A stretch of DNA of 64,000 nucleotides. Source: Shinella sp. (GTDB lineage: Bacteria > Pseudomonadota > Alphaproteobacteria > Rhizobiales > Rhizobiaceae). Position numbers and translations under genes: made by a program. The stretch is from contig QFQX01000002.1 of NCBI GenBank assembly GCA_003248775.1, positions 124,001 through 188,000 of the forward strand. Reading direction: 5' to 3'. This document shows, piece after piece, positions 1-8,345 of the stretch; position 1 is the stretch's first letter; each line of letters starts with the position of its first letter. The notes under the pieces are model-generated. The model searched no databases and had not been told where the DNA came from. It worked only from the letters and a program-made list of their open reading frames with translations.

Positions 1-837
1 GAGCGGGAAGACCCGGGCAACCGCGACTTCGACACATCGACCATTCCGAAAGTGGTCGCCGGCGACGGCGAGGACGCACGCGAGCTGATGACGGCTTTCT
101 ACGGAGCGGTGGTCAAGACGATCGTACCAGTGTCTACGACGGCCACGGCCGAGGCAGTCAAGCTCACCGAAAACATCTTCCGCGCCGTCAACATCGCCCT
201 CGTCAACGAGCTGAAGCTGGTCTACGACGCCATGGGCATCGACGTCTGGGAAGTCATTGACGCCGCGAAGACGAAGCCCTTCGGCTACATGCCCTTCTAT
301 CCGGGTCCGGGGCTTGGAGGCCACTGCATCCCCATCGACCCCTTCTACCTCACATGGAAATCACGGGAATACGATACGCCGACCCGCTTCATCGAGCTTG
401 CCGGCGAGGTCAACACGGCCATGCCGCATCACGTGGTAGAAAAGGTGGCAGAAGCCCTCGACCGCAAGGCCGGCAAGGCGCTCAGCCGCTCGCGCGTTCT
501 CGTCATCGGCCTCGCCTACAAGAAGAACGTGCCCGATATTCGCGAAAGCCCCTCGCTTCGGCTGATGGAACTGCTGGTCGAACGTGGCGCGGACGTCGCC
601 TATCACGATCCCTTCATTCCGGAAGTACCGAAGACACGCGAATATGCCGACCTGATGGGCCGCCGCAGCGTCGACTGGAACCGGGAAACGCTCGAAGGTT
701 TCGACGTGGTCCTGATCTCCACCGATCACGATTCCATCGACTATCAGGCGCTGGCCGACTGGTGCCCGCTGATTGTCGATACCCGCAACGCGCTCGCCCG
801 CCGCAAGGTCGAGGGCAGCGTCATCGTAAAGGCCTGA
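1..837 (+). CDS. nucleotide-sugar dehydrogenase (UDP-GlcNAc/UDP-Glc 6-dehydrogenase type), 5'-truncated
   Basis: The reading frame is open from base 1, so the N-terminal NAD-binding domain lies outside the window. Seen: the start of the visible part (EREDPGN, then IPKVV) matches the segment just before the central helix of WbpA/TviB-type enzymes. The catalytic cysteine is codon 109 of the visible part, in GGHCIPIDPFYL. The C-terminal UDP-binding domain follows, with GLAYKKNVPDIRESPS. Known of the family: NAD-dependent two-step oxidation of the C6 hydroxyl of a UDP-sugar to the uronic acid for surface polysaccharide. The GGHCIPIDP form favours the WbpA/TviB branch over classical Ugd. It ends two bases before a methyltransferase gene, so the two are probably co-transcribed. 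The exact substrate cannot be told from this fragment. Confidence 0.9.
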   Translation, partial: EREDPGNRDFDTSTIPKVVAGDGEDARELMTAFYGAVVKTIVPVSTTATAEAVKLTENIFRAVNIALVNELKLVYDAMGIDVWEVIDAAKTKPFGYMPFYPGPGLGGHCIPIDPFYLTWKSREYDTPTRFIELAGEVNTAMPHHVVEKVAEALDRKAGKALSRSRVLVIGLAYKKNVPDIRESPSLRLMELLVERGADVAYHDPFIPEVPKTREYADLMGRRSVDWNRETLEGFDVVLISTDHDSIDYQALADWCPLIVDTRNALARRKVEGSVIVKA

Positions 838-839
838 GC

Positions 840-1319
840 ATGACCCGTCTCGACATCTTCATCAACCGCATGACCGCCCAGCGCGATCTGCTCAATCTGC
901 TCCGCGACCAAAACCTTCTGCCGGAAGGTCCCATCATGGAAGTCGGTCTCGGCAACGGGCGCACCTACAGCCACATGATCGAGACCTTTCCGGGCCGACG
1001 CTTCGTCGTGTTCGACCGGCACGTCGCCGCCCACAAGACATCCATTCCGCAGGAAAAAGATCTTGTCATCGGAGAAATCCGCGAAACGGCGCGCAACTAC
1101 ATCGGCAGCGAGGCAGCGCTCGTGCACGCCGACATCGGCACCGGCTATCCGGAAAAGGATGCAATCGTGATGTCCTGGCTTCCTGAACTGGCGGCTGGAA
1201 TGTTACGCTCCGGCGGCTATGCCGTCAGCGGGCTTGCGCTCGACCATCCGCAGCTTGAGATGCTGCCCATACCGGATCATCTCGAACCGGGTCGTTATTA
1301 TCTGTATCGAAAAATCTGA
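840..1319 (+). CDS. small class I SAM-dependent methyltransferase
   Basis: A 159-residue protein starting two bases after the preceding stop, which suggests translational coupling. Seen: a glycine-rich SAM-binding motif I at about residues 33-41 (MEVGLGNGRTYSH), an acidic residue at the end of strand 2 (VVFDRHV, about residue 59) and a later acidic motif (HADIGTG). The fold appears complete but minimal, with no substrate-binding extension. The tail PGRYYLYRKI is a plausible final beta strand. Neighbouring a nucleotide-sugar dehydrogenase hints at surface sugar or lipid modification, but this is inference from context; the acceptor is unknown. The start at 840 was chosen because upstream in-frame codons run through the dehydrogenase gene. 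Confidence 0.75.
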   Translation: MTRLDIFINRMTAQRDLLNLLRDQNLLPEGPIMEVGLGNGRTYSHMIETFPGRRFVVFDRHVAAHKTSIPQEKDLVIGEIRETARNYIGSEAALVHADIGTGYPEKDAIVMSWLPELAAGMLRSGGYAVSGLALDHPQLEMLPIPDHLEPGRYYLYRKI

Positions 1320-1340
1320 ACCCCGAAGGGGCCTGCAAGG

Positions 1341-1919
1341 CTACGCTGCCGAGGCGGCGTCTTCCGGCAGAAACTGTTCGCGCCGCCACATGCTGGGCGT
1401 CGTACCCGTCATTCGCCGGAAAACACGCGAGAGATGCGCCTGATCGGCGAGCCCGCAATCCAGCGCGATCTCACAAAGCGGGGCATCGCTGCTCAGCATG
1501 CGGGTTTTGGCGTGATCGACGCGGCGCGAGAGAACGTAATTGTGCGGGGACGTGCCGAAGCTCACCTTGAAGGCGGCGGAGAAATGGCTCGTCGAGAGCT
1601 TCACCAGCCGGGCAAGCTCTTCCAGCGAGATCGAATATGCGATGCGCATATCGATGTGAGTTCTGAGGCGGCTGACCTGCCAGGGGGCAAGGCCACCGGC
1701 TACGGCTTTTTCGCCGACAGGGCGTTCGCCCGGCGCTGGCGCTTCCAGAACGGTCAGCGCCTTCTTCACAAGGTCGGTGGCAACCGCCTCATCCCGCTCC
1801 ATCCAGGTGATGGCGCGCAATAAAAGACCCGAGGCGGCATTGGCACCGGCAGCCTCCCCTAACTCAATGCCGATTGCGGAGAACTCTCGGTCAAGAAGCA
1901 CAGCATTGGCGTTCATCAT
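1341..1919 (-). CDS. AraC-family transcriptional regulator (short)
   Basis: A 192-residue regulator. The last ~100 residues form the AraC double helix-turn-helix domain: ISLEELARLVKLSTSHFSAAF is the first motif and EIALDCGLADQAHLSRVFRR the second, followed by the usual GTTPSMWRR end. The N-terminal ~85 residues are helical and look nothing like a cupin sensor, so effector sensing by this protein is doubtful. It is transcribed divergently from the FixJ-type response regulator at 2161, with about 240 bp between them, and could control it or itself. It is one of five AraC-type genes in the first 12 kb. Target and signal are unknown. Confidence 0.85.
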   Translation of the reverse strand: MMNANAVLLDREFSAIGIELGEAAGANAASGLLLRAITWMERDEAVATDLVKKALTVLEAPAPGERPVGEKAVAGGLAPWQVSRLRTHIDMRIAYSISLEELARLVKLSTSHFSAAFKVSFGTSPHNYVLSRRVDHAKTRMLSSDAPLCEIALDCGLADQAHLSRVFRRMTGTTPSMWRREQFLPEDAASAA

Positions 1920-2160
1920 CCGTCTCCCTGGATTAGCGGTCCATGTTTACGGGGCGCATTCTGAAACAAAGAGACCCCATTTCGAAATCCTACTGTCGGT
2001 CCGCGCCGATAGACGTCGGTTTTACCGGGACATACCTCGGTATGATTGCGGTTGCCGGATCGAACCGCCTAGGCTGCGAATCCGCGCCGCCCAAGCATTG
2101 CTATTTCCATCAGTTGTGTTTGAAACTTTCGTCACACTGAAACGAGTTGAAAAGAAAATC

Positions 2161-2796
2161 ATGTCTGAGGGCCCCCTCGTACTTGTTGTCGATGACGAGA
2201 AACTGGTGCGTCAGGCGCTCGACACGCTCCTGCGCTCGGTCGGATATTCCGTAAAAACCTTCGCCACCACGCAGGAACTCTACGACGACCCAAGCCTTTC
2301 TGAAGCTGACTGCCTCATCCTCGACGTCCGGCTTCCCTTCACCAGTGGTCTCGACTTTCAGCAGAAGCTCGCCGAAAAAGGTGTCGATATTCCGGTCATC
2401 TTCGTCACCGGTCACGGAGATATTCCGATGACGGTGCGCGCGATGAAGGCCGGTGCCGCAGACTTCCTCGCCAAGCCGTTTCGCGATCAGGATCTGCTCG
2501 ACTCGGTCGGCGCGGCGGTCGAGAAAAGCCGCCAGTCGCGCGACCTGAACCGCTCGGAACTCGAACTGCGCAATCGCTACAATGCCCTTTCCGCCCGCGA
2601 AAAGGAAATCATGGCAATGGCGACGGCGGGCCTTATGAACAAGCAGATCGCAGGACAGCTCGGCCTGAGCGAGATCACGGTGAAGATCCATCGCGGCAAG
2701 ATCACCCGCAAGATGATGGCCAAGACCTTTGCCGACCTGGTGAAGATGGCCGAAAATCTTGGTATATCTTCACACGACGGCCAGAGGCCCCAATGA
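2161..2796 (+). CDS. FixJ/NarL-type two-component response regulator
   Basis: A 211-residue protein. Seen: receiver domain at residues ~5-120 with the acidic pair DD (11-12), phospho-acceptor Asp55 in LILDVRLP, Thr83 in FVTGHGD and Lys105 in FLAKPF. A LuxR-type helix-turn-helix follows (about 135-200) with LSAREKEIMAMATAG and LSEITVKIHRGKI. This arrangement is typical of FixJ/TodT/NodW regulators, which are phosphorylated by PAS-containing kinases. No kinase gene is adjacent. The nearest candidate is the PAS kinase starting at 12421. The start at 2161 is chosen because the receiver begins immediately after it; an upstream extension of the same frame would add ~130 residues with no recognisable domain. 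Confidence 0.92.
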   Translation: MSEGPLVLVVDDEKLVRQALDTLLRSVGYSVKTFATTQELYDDPSLSEADCLILDVRLPFTSGLDFQQKLAEKGVDIPVIFVTGHGDIPMTVRAMKAGAADFLAKPFRDQDLLDSVGAAVEKSRQSRDLNRSELELRNRYNALSAREKEIMAMATAGLMNKQIAGQLGLSEITVKIHRGKITRKMMAKTFADLVKMAENLGISSHDGQRPQ

Positions 2797-2867
2797 CCGC
2801 GGCGGCAGAGCAGACGTGGCTCGACAAGGTGCCGGACTTGCGTTTTGACAAATCCGTCCCGGTGTGA
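2793..2867 (+). CDS. possible 24-codon ORF coupled to the response regulator
   Basis: An ATG overlaps the response regulator stop codon in an ATGA arrangement, opening a frame of 24 codons (MTAAAEQTWLDKVPDL...) that ends at 2867. The overlap is the classic form for translational coupling. Its sequence matches nothing I recognise. It might be a genuine small peptide, or the beginning of a once longer downstream gene, such as a partner kinase, whose remainder is lost. Chance is also quite possible at this length. Confidence 0.2.
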   Translation: MTAAAEQTWLDKVPDLRFDKSVPV

Positions 2868-2923
2868 ATTTAATACGCGCCGTCACGCATCAATATTGCT
2901 GTCCCCCTTCGAAAGACAAAACG

Positions 2924-3838
2924 ATGGATCTCGGATCACACGGCGCCGGTTCGCCCCGTCCCGGAAAAGTGGACACGTTTGGCTGCCAGCTAGGCAAGAT
3001 CGAGGACGATCGGCAGATCATCGGCCGCAATCTCGCTTATTTTCGCAAGTCCTCGACCAGTGCCGCACCCGGCCAGGTTTCGACTCCCGCCAGTGATCGC
3101 GGCTATCTTATCGGGATTTCGCTGAAGGCCGGTCATCGGCGTCGCATTTTCAGCGAGCATCATTCGACACTTTACGAGTTCGGCCAGAACTCGATCTACC
3201 TGCGCAATTTCGCCGACTCCTACAAGGCTGATCTTTCCGGCGCATTCGGCTTCATCCTGATGGAGGTTTCGGGCGGCGATCTGGAGATGATGGCCGATGG
3301 AGCCGATGCCAGTGGTGTGTCGGAACTGTCGCAAGTTGTCGCGGAACACGATCCCATTCTCGGCGGCATGACACAGGCTCTGTTTTCCTTCGCCGATGCC
3401 CAGCCGCATCCGAGCCCGCTCTTCGTGGAGCAGATCTCTTCCGCCATCGGCCTGCACCTGATCACGCGTTACGGCAACGGCCGTATCCGCCGCACCGACA
3501 AGCGCGAGGCGCTTTCCTCCGTAGCCGCAAACATGGCAAAGGACATGATATTGAGCCGGCTCGACGGCGATATCTCGCTCGATGACATCGCGGCCCGTTG
3601 CAATCTCTCGCGCCTCGCCTTCATCCGAGCCTTCAGGGAAACAACCGGGGCAACGCCAAGTGAATGGCTCGCCGAACAGCGCCTCGTTCAGGCATGCGAT
3701 CTGCTCCGCTCGTCATCCCTGTCACTAATCGAAATATCCGCCGCCTGCGGCTTTGCGGATCTCACGCATTTCATGCGTGTCTTCACCGCAGCGAAGGGCA
3801 CATCGCCCGCCGCATGGCGTCGTGCCACGCGCTCCTGA
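2924..3838 (+). CDS. AraC-family transcriptional regulator
   Basis: A 304-residue protein. The C-terminal ~100 residues carry both AraC helix-turn-helix motifs (ISLDDIAARCNLSRLAFIRAF and EISAACGFADLTHFMRVF) and the closing GTSPAAWRR. Residues ~40-190 look like the beta-rich sensor region of AraC regulators with the phrase HSTLYEFGQNSIYLRNF. The same overall architecture recurs in the regulators at 9233, 10163 and 11161. The ATG at 2924 was preferred over a GTG at 2864, which would add 20 unremarkable residues; neither has a strong ribosome site. It converges on the MFS gene at 3872. Effector unknown. Confidence 0.85.
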   Translation: MDLGSHGAGSPRPGKVDTFGCQLGKIEDDRQIIGRNLAYFRKSSTSAAPGQVSTPASDRGYLIGISLKAGHRRRIFSEHHSTLYEFGQNSIYLRNFADSYKADLSGAFGFILMEVSGGDLEMMADGADASGVSELSQVVAEHDPILGGMTQALFSFADAQPHPSPLFVEQISSAIGLHLITRYGNGRIRRTDKREALSSVAANMAKDMILSRLDGDISLDDIAARCNLSRLAFIRAFRETTGATPSEWLAEQRLVQACDLLRSSSLSLIEISAACGFADLTHFMRVFTAAKGTSPAAWRRATRS

Positions 3839-3871
3839 GAGCAATGGCGCGAGCGCCACTCGCGCACGACC

Positions 3872-5518
3872 TCAAGTCTCGGGACTTGTCACGCCATCTT
3901 CGTGCTTTACGCCATGAACCATCGGTCTTGCTGTGAGCAAATGCCTGACCTGCGGCTTATCGGGGCCGACATGATAGCGCACCACCTTGCTCTGCAGATC
4001 GGCATCGCTGTGGGAAACCCGCTTGTGCTGTCGCAGATGCTCGGCCCAGGATTCCACGAAGAACCACTCGATAATTGACGCAGGATCGGCCACATCCTCA
4101 GTAATACCCCAGTTATATGCCCCATCCCGTCGCCGCTGGTGTGAGAAGCGGGTCAGCGCATGCAGGAACGGTTCGAGCTCGGCGGGATCGATACGGTATT
4201 CGATGAGGATCAGAACCGGTCCACGATCCTGCTCGACAGGGGCGGCAATCAACGGTTCCGGCCAATGATTGGATGGCACGAGATCGGATTCGCCGCGCGG
4301 CAGCTTGACCCGGTGCATGACGATGCCGGCGATGACCAGCGCGACCGCCGCCACCAGCAGGGTCTGCGGCACGCCGATGGCTTCGGCGACGACGCCCCAT
4401 AGCAGGCTGCCGGCAGCCATGGCCCCGTTGAACACCGTCAGATAGATGGCGAGGGCGCGGCCCCGGACCCAGTTTGGCAGGATCGACTGCGCAACCCCAT
4501 TCAGCGTCGTCAGCGCAACGATCCAGGCGCTGCCAAGCAGCAGAAGAAGAACGATTGCAAGCCATTTCGGCGGCGCGAAGAAGAGCGCGGTCATGACGGC
4601 CGCCGTCACCAGCACCGAAAGCAGGATCAGCCCGTCGGAATCGAGACGCTGGCGCAGGCGCGGCAGCAGAAAGGCACCGCAGATCGCACCAGCACCCACC
4701 GCTCCGAGCATCACGCCATAGAAGCCGGCGGTGCCGTTCAGCAAATTCCTCGCCACGAGAGGCAGGAGCGCCCAGACGGCACTGGCAAAAGCAAAGAAGA
4801 TCGCCGCGCGCAGCAGCACCACATGCAGTTCGCGGCTTGACCGCGCATAGCGCAACCCGGCGCGGAAAGCGCCTGCGAAATGTTCCGACAGCTCGTCGCG
4901 GTTCTGCGCCGGGCGTTTCCACCAGACAAGCGCTGCGATGACGAAGACATAGCTGAGGACATCCGCGCCATAGGTGAAGGCCGCACCGACCGCTGCCAGC
5001 AGAAGGCCGCCGGCGGCTGGACCGATGGCGCGCGCAATGTTGATACCGAGCGAATTGAGCGCAATCGCGCTCTTCAAATCCTTGCGGTCCACCAACTCGG
5101 GCACGACCGCCTGCCAGACGGGGGCAACGAGAGCCGCCCCCACACCGCCGAGGAAGGTCAGGCCGACCAATGCCTCGATGGTCAGAAGCTTGAAGTGGGA
5201 GAGCACCATCAGCGTTGTACTGACGGCAGCGAGCAGGAGCTGAACCGAAATCAGCAGCTTGCGCCGGTCGAGGATATCGGAGAGAACCCCGGCCGGGATC
5301 GCCAGCAGGAAAATCGGCAGCGTTCCAGCAGCCTGGATCATGGCGACGGCGGCGGGTGCGGCGGAAAGGTCCGTAACCAGCCAGCCGCTCGCCACATCGC
5401 GCATGAAACTGCCGGTATTGCCGAGAACCGTGGCTCCCCAGAGGACGGCAAAGACGGTCTGCCGCAGCGGTGCGAAACTGCCGCCCTGTTCGGCGGGAGG
5501 CGTTGGGTGCCCGGTCAT
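3872..5518 (-). CDS. MFS exporter (EntS/MFS_3 type) with C-terminal antibiotic-monooxygenase-like domain
   Basis: A 548-residue protein. Residues ~15-410 contain about 12 hydrophobic segments and the MFS loop motif PAGVLSDILDRRKLL between helices 2 and 3, as in the enterobactin-exporter-like MFS_3 family. Residues ~425-530 are soluble and resemble an antibiotic biosynthesis monooxygenase ferredoxin-like fold (VLILIEYRIDPAELEPFLHA, then YNWGITEDVADP and IIEWFFVESWAEHLRQH). This fusion recurs in the family. It is the last gene of the minus-strand set starting at 9002 and lies 69 bp after doxX. Inferred role: export of a small organic molecule handled by the operon's hydrolases. Confidence 0.88.
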   Translation of the reverse strand: MTGHPTPPAEQGGSFAPLRQTVFAVLWGATVLGNTGSFMRDVASGWLVTDLSAAPAAVAMIQAAGTLPIFLLAIPAGVLSDILDRRKLLISVQLLLAAVSTTLMVLSHFKLLTIEALVGLTFLGGVGAALVAPVWQAVVPELVDRKDLKSAIALNSLGINIARAIGPAAGGLLLAAVGAAFTYGADVLSYVFVIAALVWWKRPAQNRDELSEHFAGAFRAGLRYARSSRELHVVLLRAAIFFAFASAVWALLPLVARNLLNGTAGFYGVMLGAVGAGAICGAFLLPRLRQRLDSDGLILLSVLVTAAVMTALFFAPPKWLAIVLLLLLGSAWIVALTTLNGVAQSILPNWVRGRALAIYLTVFNGAMAAGSLLWGVVAEAIGVPQTLLVAAVALVIAGIVMHRVKLPRGESDLVPSNHWPEPLIAAPVEQDRGPVLILIEYRIDPAELEPFLHALTRFSHQRRRDGAYNWGITEDVADPASIIEWFFVESWAEHLRQHKRVSHSDADLQSKVVRYHVGPDKPQVRHLLTARPMVHGVKHEDGVTSPET

Positions 5519-5587
5519 GATTTATCTCCTACGAAGGCTGAACGTCATCAGGGTCCGAATGTTGCCGAAACGGCTTGCATTGTTGGC

Positions 5588-6022
5588 TCACTTGCGACGG
5601 GCAAGATCATGCCAGGCCACAAGCACGAAGGCACCGGTAAGACCGAGATGCTCGAAGAAGCCGTTCATCGCCATCGAACGCTCCATGCCCGGGGGCAACT
5701 CCCAGAACCGGAACGCAAGGAACGTGGCCATCACCGTAAAGACCGCAAGCGCGAGTGCCGCCGCCCAGCGAAAGAAGCCGGAAAGGATGAGTGCTGACAT
5801 GGAAAGCTCGAAAATGATTACGGCAACGGCAAACAATGGTGCGGGCAGAAGCCCGAAATGCTCCATCTCGGCCAAGGCGCCCGGAAAATCGAAGATCTTC
5901 ACGAGCGCCCCCTGGATATAGGCCGAGCAGAGCGCCAGCAAAGCCAGAAATTCGACAGGCGCCGTGACTATGATGGACCGCACCTTGCTGGCGATCCCCG
6001 TTTCGGAACGAGAAAAATCCAT
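5588..6022 (-). CDS. DoxX-family inner-membrane protein
   Basis: A 144-residue protein with four hydrophobic segments: FLALLALCSAYIQGALVKIF, LFAVAVIIFELSMSALIL, AALALAVFTVMATFLAF and a final segment containing GAFVLVAWHDLARRK. This is the usual DoxX/DoxD layout and length. The start at 6022 is supported by a GGGAGGG ribosome site seven bases upstream. A longer frame opening at 6145 runs back into the amidohydrolase gene and is not needed. It begins 14 bp after the amidohydrolase stop and precedes the MFS gene, so it belongs to that operon. DoxX proteins have been linked to thiol and oxidative-stress handling; the role here is not determined. Confidence 0.88.
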   Translation of the reverse strand: MDFSRSETGIASKVRSIIVTAPVEFLALLALCSAYIQGALVKIFDFPGALAEMEHFGLLPAPLFAVAVIIFELSMSALILSGFFRWAAALALAVFTVMATFLAFRFWELPPGMERSMAMNGFFEHLGLTGAFVLVAWHDLARRK

Positions 6023-6036
6023 AGTCTGCCCTCCCG

Positions 6037-8013
6037 TCATACGGCCCAGCAGGCGCAGCCGAGCGCACCGAAGAAGCCGCGAAGATCGGAGGCCGGCGAG
6101 TTCGATGCCCAGGCACGCGCATGGTCGTGACCATGGACGTTGCAATTATTGGCGCAGCCGCAGGTCGAGATCGCCATACGTCGCAGGGAGTTCTTTCCCG
6201 CACCTTCCGGCTCGCCCCAGGCGGCATAGCCCTTGAAGATGCGAACCGGCGACCAGTCGGGCATCGCCGGCGGTACGTCGTTCTCGTCGAGATCGGCGAA
6301 AGCACCGGCACCGTAGACGATCCTACCGCCAACCATGGTGAGATCCGAGGTGAGGAAGGAAATCTCGTCTTCCGCGCAGGAGAAGAAGTCCTTGTCCGGC
6401 ACCACGAGATCGGCGAACTGGCCCTTCTCGATGCGGCCCTTCTTGCCCTCCTCGTTGGAGAACCATGTGACGTTTTCCGTCCACATGCGCAGCGCCGTTT
6501 CGCGGTCGAGGCAGTTGGCGCGCGGATAAAGTTGCAGGCCGCCAACCGTCTTGCCGGTCACCATCCACGAGAGCGAGACCCAAGGATTGTAGGAGGCGAC
6601 GCGGGTGGCATCGGTTCCGGCGGAAACCTTCAACCCCTTCTCCAGCATCCGGGCGACCGGCGGCGTTGCCTCCGCCGCGCGGTTGCCATAGCGCTCCACG
6701 AAATATTCGCCCTGATAGGCCATACGGTGCTGGACGGCGACCCCTCCGCCAAGCGCGGCGATACGATCGATCGAACGCTCGGAAATCGTCTCGGCGTGGT
6801 CGAAGAACCAGTTAAGACCCTCCAGCGGCACGTCCTTGTTGACCTTCTCGAAAACATCGAGCGCGCGGGAGATGGTCTCGTCATAGGTGGCGTGCAGACG
6901 CCAGGGCCAACGGTTCTGGGCAAGGATGCGCACGACCTCTTCGAGTTCGCCTTCCATCTCCGGGGCCATTTCCGGGCGTGGTTCGCGGAAATCCTCGAAA
7001 TCGGCCGCGGAGAAGACCAGCATTTCGCCGGCGCCGTTATGCCGGAAATAGTCGTCACCCTGCTTGTATTTCACCGACGACGTCCATTTCAGGAAATCGT
7101 CCTTCTCCTGCTTCGGCTTCTGCGTGAATAGATTGTAGGCGAGACGAACGGTCATGTTACCTTCGTCGGAAAGCTTCTGGATGACCTCGTAATCATCGGG
7201 ATAATTCTGGAAACCACCGCCTGCATCGATCACGCCGGTGACGCCCAGGCGGTTCAGCTCGCGCATGAAATGGCGGGTCGAATTGACCTGATAGTCGAAG
7301 GGCAGCTTCGGTCCCTTCGCGAGCGTCGCGTAAAGGATGCCCGCATTCGGCTTGGCAAGCAGAAGCCCGGTCGGGTTGCCGTTGGCATCCCGGAAGATCT
7401 CGCCGCCGGACGGGTTCGGCGTGTCCTTCGTATAGCCGACAGCCCTTAGCGCGGCACCGTTCAGAAGCGCGCGATCATAGAGGTGCAGCAGGAAGACCGG
7501 GGTATCCGGGGCAATGGCATTGATCTCGTCCAGTGTCGGCAGACGTTTTTCGGCGAACTGGTGCTCGGTGAAACCGCCGACGACGCGCACCCATTGGGGC
7601 GCGGGTGTGATCGCCACCTGCCGCTTCAGCATGTCCATAGCGTCGGCAAGCGAGCGCACACCGTCCCAGCGCAGTTCCATGTTGAAGTTCAGGCCGCCGC
7701 GAACAACATGCGTATGATTGTCGATCAGGCCCGGCAGTACGCGTCGTCCCTTGATGTCGACGATCCGTGTATCAGGACCGGCAAGCGCCAGAACCTCACG
7801 ATCATCGCCCACGGCGACGAACCTGCCATCCTGAATGGCGACGGCGGTCGCGGACGGATTGCTGCGGTCGAGCGTGGTGAAACGCCCATTGTGAAGAATG
7901 AGATCGACAGTCATCGGACGAGGCTCCGTATTCTGTTGGGCTTGTGCAGCGGTTCCGCCGGCCAGCGCCAGGGCAGCGGCCGTTCCACCAAGAAAATTGC
8001 GGCGCGTCGGCAT
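6037..8013 (-). CDS. Tat-exported metal-dependent amidohydrolase (YtcJ-like) with Cys/His-rich tail
   Basis: A 658-residue protein. The N-terminus has a twin-arginine signal (RRNFLGGTAAALALAGG, then AQAQ), so a periplasmic location is likely. The metal-binding HxH is His100/His102 in GLIDNHTHVV, and the barrel ends with DLVVPDKDF and a beta-sandwich strand. YtcJ-like enzymes hydrolyse amides or esters using one or two metal ions; the substrate is unknown here. Oddity: the last ~50 residues carry a cluster TCGCANNCNVHGHDH and end in CACWAV, resembling an additional metal or cofactor site. Its ATG overlaps the XapX stop by one base (TAATG), so the two are translationally coupled. Confidence 0.88.
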   Translation of the reverse strand: MPTRRNFLGGTAAALALAGGTAAQAQQNTEPRPMTVDLILHNGRFTTLDRSNPSATAVAIQDGRFVAVGDDREVLALAGPDTRIVDIKGRRVLPGLIDNHTHVVRGGLNFNMELRWDGVRSLADAMDMLKRQVAITPAPQWVRVVGGFTEHQFAEKRLPTLDEINAIAPDTPVFLLHLYDRALLNGAALRAVGYTKDTPNPSGGEIFRDANGNPTGLLLAKPNAGILYATLAKGPKLPFDYQVNSTRHFMRELNRLGVTGVIDAGGGFQNYPDDYEVIQKLSDEGNMTVRLAYNLFTQKPKQEKDDFLKWTSSVKYKQGDDYFRHNGAGEMLVFSAADFEDFREPRPEMAPEMEGELEEVVRILAQNRWPWRLHATYDETISRALDVFEKVNKDVPLEGLNWFFDHAETISERSIDRIAALGGGVAVQHRMAYQGEYFVERYGNRAAEATPPVARMLEKGLKVSAGTDATRVASYNPWVSLSWMVTGKTVGGLQLYPRANCLDRETALRMWTENVTWFSNEEGKKGRIEKGQFADLVVPDKDFFSCAEDEISFLTSDLTMVGGRIVYGAGAFADLDENDVPPAMPDWSPVRIFKGYAAWGEPEGAGKNSLRRMAISTCGCANNCNVHGHDHARAWASNSPASDLRGFFGALGCACWAV

Positions 8014-8276
8014 TACACCGGCGTCCGGTCGGAAGGCTTTTCACCCTTCGGCAAATGGCCGAACACATGTGGCTTGACCTGATGAAGCCATGAATGCGTC
8101 GCCGGTTCCCGCGACCAGAACGATCTGGCGAGCGGAACAAGTTGCTCACCCACCAGAATGCCCAGAAGACCGATCAGCGCCACCACCGGCGGCGCGGGTG
8201 AGCGCACATTGAGCAGACTGTAGATCACGCCGACGAGAAGGCCGGCACCGAGCGAGAGAAGGTAGACTTTCATCAC
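8013..8276 (-). CDS. XapX-domain small membrane protein
   Basis: An 87-residue protein whose first ~55 residues form two hydrophobic segments, VYLLSLGAGLLVGVIYSLL and PPVVALIGLLGILVGEQLV, separated by NVRSPAP. This is the XapX domain pattern. A soluble tail of ~35 residues follows (HSWLHQVKPHVFGHLP). The gene sits between the isochorismatase-like hydrolase and the amidohydrolase and shares one base with the latter, which ties their production together. XapX proteins commonly accompany such amidohydrolase/hydrolase sets; their biochemical function is not known to me. A membrane partner or permease component for the operon's substrate is a guess. Confidence 0.85.
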   Translation of the reverse strand: MMKVYLLSLGAGLLVGVIYSLLNVRSPAPPVVALIGLLGILVGEQLVPLARSFWSREPATHSWLHQVKPHVFGHLPKGEKPSDRTPV

Positions 8277-8345
8277 GGCTTCCTTGGGTCATGGATGACT
8301 GGCCCTTCCGCTAGAGACGCGGAAAGGTCGAAGCGGTCGCAGGGA

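Noticed and set aside
3844..3857. TGGCGCGAGCGCCA hairpin between the AraC and MFS genes as a terminator
   Set aside because: The stem is only six bases and no T-run follows on either strand.
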